The notes: generated from the sequence alone by a model not told the origin. A DNA stretch of 64,000 nt from Sphingobacterium micropteri (GCF_014692515.1 NZ_JACOIK010000011.1:1-64000); one strand, 5' to 3'; counted from the first letter of the stretch, positions 8,024-18,060 are shown. Program-made: numbers and translations.

Positions 8024-9724
8024 ATGGAAAAATTTGCAACAGTAGACTACATCATCTTTGTAATCTACTTTTTTGTGGTAGCCGGATATGGCTATTGGAT
8101 CTACCGTAAGAAGACGGCGGCACAAAACACCAGTAAAGATTATTTTCTTGCGGAAGGTTCACTAACCTGGTGGGCTATCGGTGCGTCCTTAATTGCGTCG
8201 AATATTTCGGCAGAGCAATTCATCGGAATGAGTGGAAACGGTTTCGAAGTAGGTATCGCTGTGGCGGCCTACGAAATTATTGCCGCCTTGGCACTGATCA
8301 TCGTTGCGGTCTGGTTTATTCCGGTTTATCTGAAAAACAAGATCTTCACGATGCCGCAGTTCTTGAACAACCGTTATAATGAAACGACGAGCTTGATTAT
8401 GGCCGTGTTCTGGTTGTTCTTGTATGTATTCGTGAACCTGACGTCTATCCTTTATCTGGGCGCAATAGCCATCTCCAGCCTTGCGGGCGGAGGGGATACC
8501 TTCCACTTAATTATGGTTGCGTTGGCGGTATTTGCCGTTATCATTACGCTTGGTGGTATGCGTGTTATTGGTTTTACCGACGTTATCCAGGTGGTAGTAC
8601 TTATCATTGGGGGTATCGCTACAACCTATGTGGCGCTGACATTGGTTAGCGAACACTTCGGATTAGGTAAGGATGTGCTTGCCGGTTTCAATGCGTTGAT
8701 GACCGATGCGCCGGAGCATTTCAATATGATCGTTGAGAAACCGGGTCCAGGAGCAACGCAAGAGGAGATCAACAAATATTTGATGTTGCCGGGTATAGGA
8801 ATGTACCTTGCTGGGATATGGATCGTGAACCTAAACTATTGGGGTTGTAATCAGTATATCACGCAGCGTGCATTGGGAGCAGATCTTAATACGGCACGTA
8901 AGGGTATTCTTTTTGCGGGTTTCCTTAAGCTTTTCATGCCGATCATCGTGATGTTACCGGGTATTGCAGCTTATGTATTGTATAAGAATGGCGCTTTGCA
9001 GGAAGAAATGGCACCGGGAGGGGTATTCCATGCGGATAATGCTTATTCAGCGATCTTAGGTTACTTACCGAATGGTATGAAAGGATTAGCATTAGCGGCA
9101 TTAACAGCTGCTATCGTTGCGGGTCTCGCTGGTAAAGCGAATAGTATAGCGACTATCTTTACGCTGGATATCTATAAGAAATATATGAATAAGGATGCCA
9201 GCGAAGGCAAAATGGTATGGGTTGGTAAATTAACGATTATTGCATCTATCGTGGTTGCTGTTCTCTTTACGTGGAACGATACCTTAGGTATTGGAGGTGC
9301 GGGTGGATTTACCTTTATCCAGAAATATACCGGCTTTATCAGTCCGGGTGTTTTTGCTATGTTCTTATTAGGGATGTTCTGGAAGCGGACAACCGGGCCA
9401 GCAGCTATTGCGGGGCTTATCACCGGTTTTGTGCTTTCTGTTTTCTTTAACGAGTTTGCCGTGAACGTCTTTGGGCCTGAAACGTGGATCTATACAGCCT
9501 ACCTCAATAAATTTGGCGTATACGAGATTCCTTTTCAAATTTGTATGGGATTAGCTTTTGCATTTACGATGTTGGTGATGGTGGGAATAAGCCTATTTGG
9601 TCCGAAGGTTAATCCGAAAGCATTTGAACTCGATCGGAAAATGTTTAAGGTGGAACCTTCCATTCTTGTGATGATTGTGATAACTTTACTGCTTGTAACA
9701 GCTATTTACGTGAGGTTTTGGTAG
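8024..9724 (+). CDS. Sodium/solute symporter (SSS family), probably for arabinose
   Basis: A 566-residue inner-membrane protein with about 14 hydrophobic segments, matching the SSS (SGLT-like) family. It begins with a periplasm-to-membrane helix (VDYIIFVIYFFVVAGYGYWIY), followed by the family sequence LTWWAIGASLIASNISAEQFIGMSG, where the discontinuous first helix binds Na+. Further hallmarks are NLNYWGCNQYITQRALGA and ALTAAIVAGLAGKANSIATIFTLDIYKKY. Transporters of this family import sugars with sodium. Placed between araA and a mutarotase, the obvious substrate is L-arabinose released in the periplasm, but substrate cannot be read from sequence. Expression probably depends on readthrough of the hairpin upstream. 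Confidence 0.88.
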   Translation: MEKFATVDYIIFVIYFFVVAGYGYWIYRKKTAAQNTSKDYFLAEGSLTWWAIGASLIASNISAEQFIGMSGNGFEVGIAVAAYEIIAALALIIVAVWFIPVYLKNKIFTMPQFLNNRYNETTSLIMAVFWLFLYVFVNLTSILYLGAIAISSLAGGGDTFHLIMVALAVFAVIITLGGMRVIGFTDVIQVVVLIIGGIATTYVALTLVSEHFGLGKDVLAGFNALMTDAPEHFNMIVEKPGPGATQEEINKYLMLPGIGMYLAGIWIVNLNYWGCNQYITQRALGADLNTARKGILFAGFLKLFMPIIVMLPGIAAYVLYKNGALQEEMAPGGVFHADNAYSAILGYLPNGMKGLALAALTAAIVAGLAGKANSIATIFTLDIYKKYMNKDASEGKMVWVGKLTIIASIVVAVLFTWNDTLGIGGAGGFTFIQKYTGFISPGVFAMFLLGMFWKRTTGPAAIAGLITGFVLSVFFNEFAVNVFGPETWIYTAYLNKFGVYEIPFQICMGLAFAFTMLVMVGISLFGPKVNPKAFELDRKMFKVEPSILVMIVITLLLVTAIYVRFW

Positions 9725-9759
9725 ATAAATAAACACAATAACTATAAACTATAAAGAAC

Positions 9760-10908
9760 ATGAAAAGAAACGTTTTCATTGCATTATTGGCTACGGCTTC
9801 ATTGACGTATGCTTGTCAACAGGGCGCCAATAAAGGCGAAACAGGAGCAACAACAAGCGACAGTATCGAACAGGCATCTTTTGATGCGGTTATCGACGGA
9901 AAAGATGTTAAACTGTATGCGCTGCAAAATGACAGGCTGCGTGTAACCCTAACAAATTACGGGGCGAGATTGGTCAGCTTAAATGTAAAAGGTAAAGAAG
10001 GCGAAGAAACAGATGTCATCCTAGGTTACGATACAGCAGACGAATTTAAGCAAAATGCCAGCAATTATTATGGAGCAATTGTGGGGCGGTATGGCAATCG
10101 TATTGGTAACGCTTCTTTTACGTTGGATGGTGCGACCTATGAGCTGGAGAAAAACAATGGCGAGAACTCCTTACATGGGGGCACAAATGGGGTTTTTAAC
10201 AAAGTATGGACGGTAGAGCAATCTTCGGATAGGGCCATTACCTTGGCGTATACGTCTCCCGATGGGGAGGCTGGATATCCGGGCACCGTAACCATGAAAG
10301 TAACGTATTCCTTAACGGATGAAGGAGGTTTGGTGATCGATTACGAAGGGTCTACGGACAAAGAAACGGTACTGAACTTAACCAATCACGCTTATTTTAA
10401 TCTCAATGGAGAAGGAGACTCAACGATATTGGATCATGAGTTGCAGATAGATGCTGACGCTATAACCGAAGTCGATGCGGCGTTGATTCCCACAGGTAAG
10501 AGCCTAACAGTAGCAGGTACCGCATTTGATTTTCGTAAACCGCAGACAATCGGATCACGTATCGATACAGATAACGAACAGCTAAAGGTCGGGAAAGGGT
10601 ATGACCATAACTTTGAGTTGGTGAAAGGGGAAGGATTCCGTAAAGTAGCTACAGTCTATGCACCTAAAACAGGGATAGAAATGCAGATATTAACAACCGA
10701 ACCGGGGTTACAGTTTTATAGCGGTAACTTTATGACGGACAGCGATCCGAAAGGTAAGGGAGGGAAAGGTTATCCATTCCGTTCTGCATTTTGTTTGGAA
10801 ACACAACATTTTCCAGATTCACCTAATCAACCCTCTTTTCCGTCTACGGTGCTGAAACCGGGCGAACAATACACCACAAAAACAGAATATCGGTTTTTTG
10901 TGAAATAA
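9760..10908 (+). CDS. galM: Secreted lipoprotein aldose 1-epimerase (mutarotase)
   Basis: A 382-residue GalM-family enzyme with a lipoprotein signal (MKRNVFIALLATASLTYAC; lipidated Cys19), so unlike cytosolic GalM it should sit in the periplasm. It interconverts alpha and beta anomers of aldoses. The catalytic His is in VLNLTNHAYFNLNG and the catalytic Glu in FCLETQHFPDSPN. The N-terminal part has GARLVSLNVKGKEG, IVGRYGNRIGNASF and NSLHGGTNGVFNKVW, all standard. The gene follows the symporter by 35 bases. Its likely task is to supply the anomer the symporter or isomerase prefers. A strong hairpin downstream ends the operon. Confidence 0.93.
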   Translation: MKRNVFIALLATASLTYACQQGANKGETGATTSDSIEQASFDAVIDGKDVKLYALQNDRLRVTLTNYGARLVSLNVKGKEGEETDVILGYDTADEFKQNASNYYGAIVGRYGNRIGNASFTLDGATYELEKNNGENSLHGGTNGVFNKVWTVEQSSDRAITLAYTSPDGEAGYPGTVTMKVTYSLTDEGGLVIDYEGSTDKETVLNLTNHAYFNLNGEGDSTILDHELQIDADAITEVDAALIPTGKSLTVAGTAFDFRKPQTIGSRIDTDNEQLKVGKGYDHNFELVKGEGFRKVATVYAPKTGIEMQILTTEPGLQFYSGNFMTDSDPKGKGGKGYPFRSAFCLETQHFPDSPNQPSFPSTVLKPGEQYTTKTEYRFFVK

Positions 10909-10912
10909 TACT

Positions 10913-10950
10913 AAAAGAGATGGCGATGATTAATCATCGCCATCTCTTTT
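10913..10950. terminator. Bidirectional terminator between galM and sigma factor gene
   Basis: A near-perfect palindrome: AAAAGAGATGGCGATGAT followed directly by its mirror ATCATCGCCATCTCTTTT, with A- and T-tracts on both sides. It sits between the converging galM and ECF sigma genes, so it can stop transcription from either side. Confidence 0.9.
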
Positions 10951-10952
10951 AT

Positions 10953-11552
10953 TTATAGTATAAACCACCATAATAACAGGGTACTCATAACCTTCAGTTG
11001 TATCCTGATATGACGTAACGCTACGGTCAGTTGATTTTCGACGGTACGTTTCGATATCCCCAATTTGTTTGCGATTTCATCGTTTGTCAAATTTTCCTTT
11101 CTGCTCATGAAATATATTTCTTGACATCGGGCAGGTAGCGTTTGCAAGCTTCCGTCAACATACCTTTCAGCGTCTTGGTAAATAAGACGCTCTTCGCCTT
11201 GGTTAGTCATGGCTTCTCCCGTTTCGGTGAGCTCATCCGTATACACAATGGCGGATGCTTTCCTTTTTTTAAGTTCTTTGTATACATGATAGCGAGCCGC
11301 TGCCCGAAGATAGGCGGGGAACGATTGAATAATCAATGTTTCCCGTTTTCGCCAAAGATTGAGAAAGATATCATGCGTAATCTCTTCGCTTTTTTCTCGG
11401 TCTTTTAGATAGGAAAATGCCGTGCTGTATAACGTCTCCCAATATCGGTCAAAAAGAAATGAAAAAGACTGGGAACAACCTATTCGCTGTACCTTCTCCC
11501 AATACTCGTGGTCTTTGAGGCAAGATGAATCTATAAGTTTATTGTTTCCCAT
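10953..11552 (-). CDS. ECF sigma-70 factor (FecI-like) of the glycan locus
   Basis: A 199-residue RNA polymerase sigma factor. Region 2 is visible at residues ~28-95 (FSFLFDRYWETLYSTAFSYL, EEITHDIFLNLWRKRETL, FPAYLRAAARYHVYKELKK) and region 4 at ~135-185 (LPARCQEIYFMSRKENLTN, DEIANKLGISKRTVENQL). In Bacteroidota such factors are held by a FecR partner and released when an STN-type SusC senses its ligand. Here the gene points away from the fecR-susC-susD operon rather than heading it. The C terminus is hydrophobic (MSTLLLWWFIL), a tail often seen in this group. Target is most likely the neighbouring operon. Confidence 0.92.
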   Translation of the reverse strand: MGNNKLIDSSCLKDHEYWEKVQRIGCSQSFSFLFDRYWETLYSTAFSYLKDREKSEEITHDIFLNLWRKRETLIIQSFPAYLRAAARYHVYKELKKRKASAIVYTDELTETGEAMTNQGEERLIYQDAERYVDGSLQTLPARCQEIYFMSRKENLTNDEIANKLGISKRTVENQLTVALRHIRIQLKVMSTLLLWWFIL

Positions 11553-11750
11553 GGATTAGCAAAACGGTTTTATCTTTCGTTTACGTGCTTGTGGCTTCCT
11601 GTTAGCAATATCGAATATAGATTAAAAAAATTATAAAAAATAAAATATACCTAATTATTTAACACAGGACGGAGCAGGATGGAGAAAAATAAAAAAAGTA
11701 TGTGTGTGTTCCCCAAAAAAAGACTCTAGTATATAAAGGGACACAAAAAC

Positions 11751-12896
11751 ATGTTAACCAAAGAAGAATATATCAAATTATACGAGAAATATATAGCCGG
11801 TCATTGTTCAGCGGAAGAGTTGAGCCAATTGCAAGATTACCAGGATAAATTTCAATTGAAAGAGACGAGATGGGACGAGCGGACTATGGGCGATAAAGCG
11901 GCTGTCAAGGCACGTCTTTATGCGCGTTTGCACAAAGAAATGCAAACGGATAAAGAGGATCAACCCGTATACTGGCAGTCGATGCGAAAATGGTTGGGCT
12001 ACGCAGCGGCGGCTATTATACTCGTCATAGGCGGATTATACTGGTCATCCGTAGAGAATGTGCCAAAACCGTTTGGTGAAGGAAGCCAAGCTATTGTCAT
12101 TGAACCGGGAGGTGATAAGGCGGTACTTGTATTAGATGATGGAACAGAAGTCTTGCTGAACGAACTGCATTTAGGTAATGTCACCATTAATGGAAAAGTA
12201 TGGGCAAATAAGGCCGGAGAAGGCGAATTACATTATGGAGCAATGTCGGAAGAGGAGATAAGATATCATACGATCCGTACACCACGGGGAGGACAATACC
12301 AAGTGACATTGGCTGATGGAACAAAAATATGGCTGAATGCGTCGTCATCTATACGTTTTCCGACTGCATTTATCGGAACTGAGCGGCTTGTTGAAATAGA
12401 GGGAGAAGTATTTTTTGACGTACAAAAGGATACAGGAAAGCCCTTCGTCGTGAAATCGGATAACCAAGAGATAACCGTTTTGGGTACGCAGTTTAACGTC
12501 ATGGCTTACCCGGATGAAGAGGGGGTGAAAACCTCCCTTATCGAAGGGAAGGTAGCGGTAGATATCGCCGGATCTAGCTATATGCTTAAACCGGGTGAAC
12601 GGAGTGTGTATGATAAGACGAAGAGACAGGTAACAAAGGAAACTTTTGACCCGGAAGAGATTCTAGCTTGGCAAGAAGGCTATTTTATGTTCAACGAGGA
12701 AAGCATCGAACACGTCATGCGGAAGATTGCTAGATGGTATGATGTGGAAGTGGAATATAAAGGAAATATGAAAGGCAAGCTTTTTTCAGGAACGGTTTCC
12801 CGGTTTGGGCAAGTGGATGAGGTTTTGGATATGCTTGAACTGACTGGAACCGTAACATTTAAAATAGAAGGAAGGAGGATTTTGGTTATGGGCTAG
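11751..12896 (+). CDS. FecR-family anti-sigma factor
   Basis: A 381-residue protein in the usual order: a short cytoplasmic sigma-binding region (1-80), one membrane helix (~82-99, WLGYAAAAIILVIGGLYW), and a periplasmic FecR domain (~170-270, with RTPRGGQYQVTLADGTKIWLNASSSIRFP, EIEGEVFFDVQKDTGKPFVV and VLGTQFNVMAYPDEE) plus a C-terminal domain (DPEEILAWQEGYFMFNEESIEHVMRKIARWYDVEVEY) that contacts the STN domain of SusC. It transmits the ligand signal from SusC to the divergent ECF factor. The intergenic region of 198 bp upstream is AT-rich and serves both genes. Second in position to SusC, 124 bases away. Confidence 0.92.
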   Translation: MLTKEEYIKLYEKYIAGHCSAEELSQLQDYQDKFQLKETRWDERTMGDKAAVKARLYARLHKEMQTDKEDQPVYWQSMRKWLGYAAAAIILVIGGLYWSSVENVPKPFGEGSQAIVIEPGGDKAVLVLDDGTEVLLNELHLGNVTINGKVWANKAGEGELHYGAMSEEEIRYHTIRTPRGGQYQVTLADGTKIWLNASSSIRFPTAFIGTERLVEIEGEVFFDVQKDTGKPFVVKSDNQEITVLGTQFNVMAYPDEEGVKTSLIEGKVAVDIAGSSYMLKPGERSVYDKTKRQVTKETFDPEEILAWQEGYFMFNEESIEHVMRKIARWYDVEVEYKGNMKGKLFSGTVSRFGQVDEVLDMLELTGTVTFKIEGRRILVMG

Positions 12897-13020
12897 ACAT
12901 GTACACAAGATAAAAACAAAAAGCAAATACCGAGAGCGATGCCGCGCCCCCGGTGGTTCAGCTAATGCAATTAAAAAAATAAACCGAGTTCTTAATCACA
13001 TTTAAAAACTAAACACCCAA

Positions 13021-16000
13021 ATGTACAAAAATTATGAGGTGCCTCCAAGTCTATATGTCCGTAGGCGAGGTGCAAAAATCTGGAAAATAATGAAACTGAT
13101 AGCATTCTTTATGGTGCTCGGAACGATGTGTTTACATGCGTCAGGTTACGCACAACGGGTTACGCTCGACCTAAAAAATTCTTCTTTAGAGCAAGCCTTA
13201 AAAACTATCGGGAAGCAGAGCGGATATCACGTTCTATATAATCCATTGACGATTGATAAGTCGAAGCGTGTATCGTTAAATCTAAAAAATGCATCCTTGG
13301 ATGATGCTTTGAAACGTGTATTTGCAGATCAGCCACTGGTATATACCGTCAGTAAGAAAACAATTGTGGTGAAGGAGAAGCCACGTGTTAAACCTGTTCC
13401 GGTTAAAATTATAGCGGAAGAAAGCAAACAACAGCAATCGGTTAATGGCGTGGTATCAGATTCCATCGGCCCCATACAGGGGGTGTCTGTTGTTGTGAAG
13501 GGTAGCTCTGCAAATGGTACAACAACAAATCAGCAGGGGTATTTTACCGTTCAAGTACCCGATAATAACGTCACGTTGATTTTTACGATGGTGGGTTATG
13601 AAACGCAGGAGATTCCGTTGAATGGGCGAAGGGAATTACAGATTAAACTGCGTTCCGTCAACGCTGATTTGGAGGAAGTCGTTGTCGTAGGTTACGGAAC
13701 CCAGCGGAGATCGGATGTTACAGGGGCAATTAGTTCCGTGGAATCGACGACTATTGCCCGAGCTGCAACAGCCGACGCAACAGGAGCATTGCAAGGACAA
13801 ACACCAGGTGCAGTCGTTGTCAAAAATGTGGGGAAACCCGGTTCGGGTTATAATATTAATATCCGTGGTATAAGTTCTTTCGGAGGTTCTAACTCCCCTT
13901 TGTTCGTAATCGATGGAATACCTACCACGTCCGGATTGAATGATATTAATCCGGCGGATATCGAAAAAATAGACGTTTTGAAAGATGCTTCTGCAACGGC
14001 GATTTATGGCTCACGTGGAGCCAAAGGTGTAGTGATTGTGACCACCAAAAAGGGAAAGCAAGGCCAAACGACGATTGCATATGACGGCTATGCCGGAGCG
14101 AGAAAACCTACAAATTTGCCGGATATGATGAACGGAGAACAATATGTAAAATATCGTACCGATCAGTTTTTGGCAACTGGACGGGATACTTCCCGTAGTA
14201 ACAATGCTTTCTTTACACCAGCGCAATGGGCAAATATCGACGCGGGTCGTTTTACCGATTGGCCGGGAATGTTTCTTAAAGATGGCAGGCAGATGAACCA
14301 TAATGTTTCCGCTAGTGGCGGAGATGAACAAACCCGCTTTTCGTTAGGACTTGGATTTTTACAAGAGGGCGGTAACGTTAGTCCAGAGGATTTTAAACGG
14401 TATTCCTTTCGTGGAAATATAGACAAGAATATCGGAGAGAAATGGATGGCTGGAATGAGTTTTTATGCGGCTCAAAATTTACAAAATCTAGGAAGTTCCG
14501 AAACGTTGCGTTCAGCCTATCGACTGCCGCCCACGGTATCACCTTATGATAGCGATGGCAACCCTGTTTTTCGTGTTCTTGGAGGCGACGGTGTGACCAA
14601 CCCTTTATTTGATGCTGATAATGATATACGGGATAGCCGAGGCATCAGGGCATTTGGGCAGATATACTTACAGGTAAAACCGTTACCCTACTTAACGCTG
14701 AAAACAACTTTTTCACCCAGTCTTAATACCGATAGGTTTGCTTGGTATTTTGGTTCGGAATCAAAAGAAGGGGCAGGAAATGGCGGATATAATTCATCAA
14801 GAAATAATAGCACAAGTGAACAGGTTAACTGGCTTTGGGATAACCAGGCGATTTATGAACGGACTTTGGGAAGTCATAAACTAACAGCAACCGTCATACA
14901 AAGTATGCAAAAAGATCGAATGGAATCTAGCGGAATAGATGTTTATAACTTACCTTATAATTCGCTATGGTATAATTTTGGATCCGCAACAAATACAGAT
15001 TTTAATGGTACTTTTCGAGGGCCGACTGTTCGCTCAAATTTTGTGCAATATACATTGGCATCTGTCCGTGGCCGGGTAAACTATAGCTTTAACGATATGT
15101 ATCTATTAACGGTATCCGGTACATGGGATGGTTCTTCCAGACTGGCGGAAGGGAATAAATGGGGTTTTTTCCCCTCCGCATCAGCCGCATGGCGTATTTC
15201 GCAAACAGAATTTATACAACAAATAGGAGCGATTAATGATCTGAAACTTCGATTAAGCTACGGAGCGTCCGGAAACGACAGGGTAGACCCCTATATTACG
15301 CAGGCAACTTTGGGAGCATCGACTTATTTTTTTGGAAATGCACTGGTTCAGGGATATTCTCCTAATAGGCTCGCAAATAAATTGCTGACTTGGGAAACGA
15401 CCAAGGAAATTAACCTAGGTTTAGATTTCGGATTTTTAGGGAATCGGATATACGGAACGATTGATCTTTACGATCGCAAAATACATGATATATTACTGAA
15501 TCGCAATCTACCAGCACCCTCAGGCTGGGAATCGGTAAGTGCAAATATGGGGAAACTCAGAAATCGCGGTCTAGAAGTGGGATTGACTACGGTGAACGTA
15601 CAGACCGATAAATTTTCTTGGAAGACGGATTTTGTATTCGATGCGAATAAGAATGAAATCCTCGAAACCGCCAATGGGAAAGCTGATGATATTGGAAACG
15701 CTTTTTTTATTGGGCATCCGGTACAAGTAAATTATAATTATGTGTTTGATGGAGTTTGGCAAGAATCGGAACGTGATATCGCGGCGGGATATAACCAGCT
15801 ACCCGGGCAAGTGCGTGTAAAAGACCTTGATAATAATGGGGTCATCAATGCGGAGGACCGGCAAATTATTGGCAAGCGTGTGCCGACTTGGACAGGTTCT
15901 TTTGCGACAACATTTCGATATGGTAATATCGATCTTTATGCAATGGCCTATACCCGTCGGGGAGAACAATTTAATTCATCGTTCAACAGTAGTTTTATGA

Positions 16001-16341
16001 ATTACAATCAGATTTATAATCAGGTGAATGTTGATTATTGGACGCCAGATAATCCGTCGCAGACGCATTTTCAACCCGGCACACCCGGCACATTTGTAAA
16101 CGTCGCTTATTTTCGGAAAGCAGATTTTGTGCGTATCAGTAATATAACATTGGGTTATACGGTTCCTACCAGTTTAATTAGTAAATATAAGATTAATAGT
16201 TTGCGGTTTTATGCGACCGCGACTAATCCGTTTTTGTTTACCGACTATGAAGGATATGATCCCGAATGGGCTGCCCAAAATACCTATGGGACGGCTATAA
16301 GCACGAGTAGTTATCTTTTTGGGGTAAATGTTTCATTTTAA
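13021..16341 (+). CDS. SusC-type TonB-dependent glycan receptor with signalling STN domain
   Basis: A 1106-residue outer-membrane receptor. After a long basic N-terminal stretch, the membrane signal spans ~25-45 (cleavage near Gly-Tyr-Ala-Gln). Residues ~46-118 are an STN domain (VTLDLKNSSLEQALKTIGKQ), the signalling module that touches FecR; ~140-212 a carboxypeptidase-regulatory-like domain; then the TonB-contact segment LEEVVVVGYGTQRR and the plug with GKPGSGYNINIRGISSFGG, PLFVIDGIP and DVLKDASATAIYGSRGAKG; the rest is the 22-strand barrel. It imports oligosaccharides with SusD as lid. The SusD ATG lies 13 bases beyond its stop. The substrate is inferred from downstream GH43, GH28 and GH115 genes as an arabinogalactan or pectic glycan. 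Confidence 0.93.
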   Translation: MYKNYEVPPSLYVRRRGAKIWKIMKLIAFFMVLGTMCLHASGYAQRVTLDLKNSSLEQALKTIGKQSGYHVLYNPLTIDKSKRVSLNLKNASLDDALKRVFADQPLVYTVSKKTIVVKEKPRVKPVPVKIIAEESKQQQSVNGVVSDSIGPIQGVSVVVKGSSANGTTTNQQGYFTVQVPDNNVTLIFTMVGYETQEIPLNGRRELQIKLRSVNADLEEVVVVGYGTQRRSDVTGAISSVESTTIARAATADATGALQGQTPGAVVVKNVGKPGSGYNINIRGISSFGGSNSPLFVIDGIPTTSGLNDINPADIEKIDVLKDASATAIYGSRGAKGVVIVTTKKGKQGQTTIAYDGYAGARKPTNLPDMMNGEQYVKYRTDQFLATGRDTSRSNNAFFTPAQWANIDAGRFTDWPGMFLKDGRQMNHNVSASGGDEQTRFSLGLGFLQEGGNVSPEDFKRYSFRGNIDKNIGEKWMAGMSFYAAQNLQNLGSSETLRSAYRLPPTVSPYDSDGNPVFRVLGGDGVTNPLFDADNDIRDSRGIRAFGQIYLQVKPLPYLTLKTTFSPSLNTDRFAWYFGSESKEGAGNGGYNSSRNNSTSEQVNWLWDNQAIYERTLGSHKLTATVIQSMQKDRMESSGIDVYNLPYNSLWYNFGSATNTDFNGTFRGPTVRSNFVQYTLASVRGRVNYSFNDMYLLTVSGTWDGSSRLAEGNKWGFFPSASAAWRISQTEFIQQIGAINDLKLRLSYGASGNDRVDPYITQATLGASTYFFGNALVQGYSPNRLANKLLTWETTKEINLGLDFGFLGNRIYGTIDLYDRKIHDILLNRNLPAPSGWESVSANMGKLRNRGLEVGLTTVNVQTDKFSWKTDFVFDANKNEILETANGKADDIGNAFFIGHPVQVNYNYVFDGVWQESERDIAAGYNQLPGQVRVKDLDNNGVINAEDRQIIGKRVPTWTGSFATTFRYGNIDLYAMAYTRRGEQFNSSFNSSFMNYNQIYNQVNVDYWTPDNPSQTHFQPGTPGTFVNVAYFRKADFVRISNITLGYTVPTSLISKYKINSLRFYATATNPFLFTDYEGYDPEWAAQNTYGTAISTSSYLFGVNVSF

Positions 16342-16354
16342 TTTTAAAACGACG

Positions 16355-18037
16355 ATGAAAAAGAATCTTTTCATATCCATTTTTATATTGTCTGCTGCCT
16401 TTTCTTCTTGTGCGAAATTCTTGGAAGAAAAGAATATAAGCGGAATAACGGCAGAGAACTACTACGTGGACGTTGCCGGTTATGAATCCTTGGTTAACTC
16501 TTGTTATGCTTCCTTGCGAGATATCTATGGAATCAACCCCAGTTTGTTTGAGTGGGGAACAGATATTGGTACACGTGGAGAAATTGAACTGGTAAGTGGT
16601 TCGGCGAACGATGTGCCAGCAGAACAGCTCAATGAATACCGTACGTTGACACCCGATAATGGTCCTATTAATACTTTTTTCTCCGCTGCTTTCAGTGGAA
16701 TTCAGAGTTGTAATACGGCGATTCACAGAGCAGATGCAATTCCCGATTTAGGAGAGGAGCTGAAAGCGAGAAGAACAGCTGAAGTTCGTTTTTTGAGAGC
16801 TTATTATTACTATCTGTTGGTGGAGAATTTTGGTGCGGTGCCTATTGTAGAAGAAGAGTTTACAGAGCCTGTCAGTCATTTTGAACCCGCATCTGAACAA
16901 ACAGTATACGAGTTTTTAGGGAATGAGCTATCGGCCATTATACCATCATTGGAAGCTGATCCGACCAAAGTGGAAGCTGGAAGAGTTACACAAGGAGCTG
17001 CAAAACAGTTGCACGCCTTACTTTATTTAACAAAAGGATATAAATCGTTCGGTAGCGACGCAGATTTTGTTCGGGCAGCACAGATAGGAGAGGAGCTCAT
17101 TAATGGTTCTGCTTATAGTTTACAGCCTTCTTTTGCGGAAGTCTTTGAACCAGGGAATGAAAAAAATCGGGAAATTATTTTTTCGGTGCAGTATGGACCG
17201 CAACCGGGCTATAATGGCAACGCGCAGAATATTATGTTTGGATGGCGTTATTGGCGAGAACAGGGATTTGATGAAGTTAGTGCCGTGACAGATTATAATA
17301 GGAGGAGGTCAGATTTCATGCCTACGCAATTTTTGTACACCTTGTTCAACACAGCGAAGGACGCCCGGTATGAAGCGACGTTTCTTAGTGAACTTTATGC
17401 AACAAAAGATGAAGGAAACATAAGAAAAGGGGATTTAAGATATTATTTTCCTTTTCCTGACCAACCATTCACGTCAACAGATGAAGCAAATTTGAAGGCT
17501 AATAATCCTCGTGTGGAGGTAATCCGTTTTGAGCGGTGGAAGCAGGCATTCAGCAATGTGGGGGGTGCAGAAAAGTTCCCGATGATCAATAAGTTTTATG
17601 CACCAGATGCAGGTCTTCCCTATAACAATGAATTTACTTATGCCAGTACAAAAGATGTATTCTTATTTCGACTGGGAGAAACATACTTAATTACCGCAGA
17701 AGCTTACTATAATGCTGGGGAAACGGGCAAAGCTGTAGAAAAACTGAATGTTCTTAGAGAGAGAGCGGCGAAAGCAGGACAAAGTCTTGCTATCACTGCT
17801 GCAGATGTTGATTTGGATTTTATATTAGATGAACGGGCAAGAGAGATGGCAGGAGAGTATAAAAGATGGCTGGATTTAAAACGTACCCGAAAGTTAGAGA
17901 GGGCTTTTGAACACAACATATTGACAAAAATGGCGAATCCTTCAGGAATAGTGGATAACAAATATTATTTGAGACCAATTCCGCAATCAGTAATCGATAG
18001 GGATACGGGAGAATATCCACAGAATGACGGGTATTAA
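16355..18037 (+). CDS. SusD-family surface glycan-binding lipoprotein
   Basis: A 560-residue lipoprotein that caps SusC and binds glycan at the cell surface. I place the start at 16355 (MKKNLFISIFILSAAFSSC, lipidated Cys19) rather than an earlier in-frame ATG at 16328 that would overlap the end of susC. The N-terminal TPR-like region includes FLEEKNISGITAENYY and EVRFLRAYYYYLLVENFGAVPIV, the most conserved SusD segment; the C terminus has LGETYLITAEAYYNAGETGKAVEKLNVLRERA, ILDERAREMAGEYKRWLDLKRT and YLRPIPQSVIDRD, all typical. A palindrome directly after the gene may end or stabilise the susCD message. Confidence 0.93.
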   Translation: MKKNLFISIFILSAAFSSCAKFLEEKNISGITAENYYVDVAGYESLVNSCYASLRDIYGINPSLFEWGTDIGTRGEIELVSGSANDVPAEQLNEYRTLTPDNGPINTFFSAAFSGIQSCNTAIHRADAIPDLGEELKARRTAEVRFLRAYYYYLLVENFGAVPIVEEEFTEPVSHFEPASEQTVYEFLGNELSAIIPSLEADPTKVEAGRVTQGAAKQLHALLYLTKGYKSFGSDADFVRAAQIGEELINGSAYSLQPSFAEVFEPGNEKNREIIFSVQYGPQPGYNGNAQNIMFGWRYWREQGFDEVSAVTDYNRRRSDFMPTQFLYTLFNTAKDARYEATFLSELYATKDEGNIRKGDLRYYFPFPDQPFTSTDEANLKANNPRVEVIRFERWKQAFSNVGGAEKFPMINKFYAPDAGLPYNNEFTYASTKDVFLFRLGETYLITAEAYYNAGETGKAVEKLNVLRERAAKAGQSLAITAADVDLDFILDERAREMAGEYKRWLDLKRTRKLERAFEHNILTKMANPSGIVDNKYYLRPIPQSVIDRDTGEYPQNDGY

Positions 18038-18060
18038 ATATTGTCTGTGAGGTCACAGGT

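Noticed and set aside
16328-16354. Earlier ATG for the first SusD gene
   Set aside because: It would overlap susC and put nine non-hydrophobic residues before the lipoprotein signal.
18046-18057. TGTGA-GG-TCACA as a Crp operator
   Set aside because: The spacing of two bases is not the six of a Crp site, it is downstream of a gene rather than in a promoter, and Bacteroidota Crp-like proteins lack this specificity.
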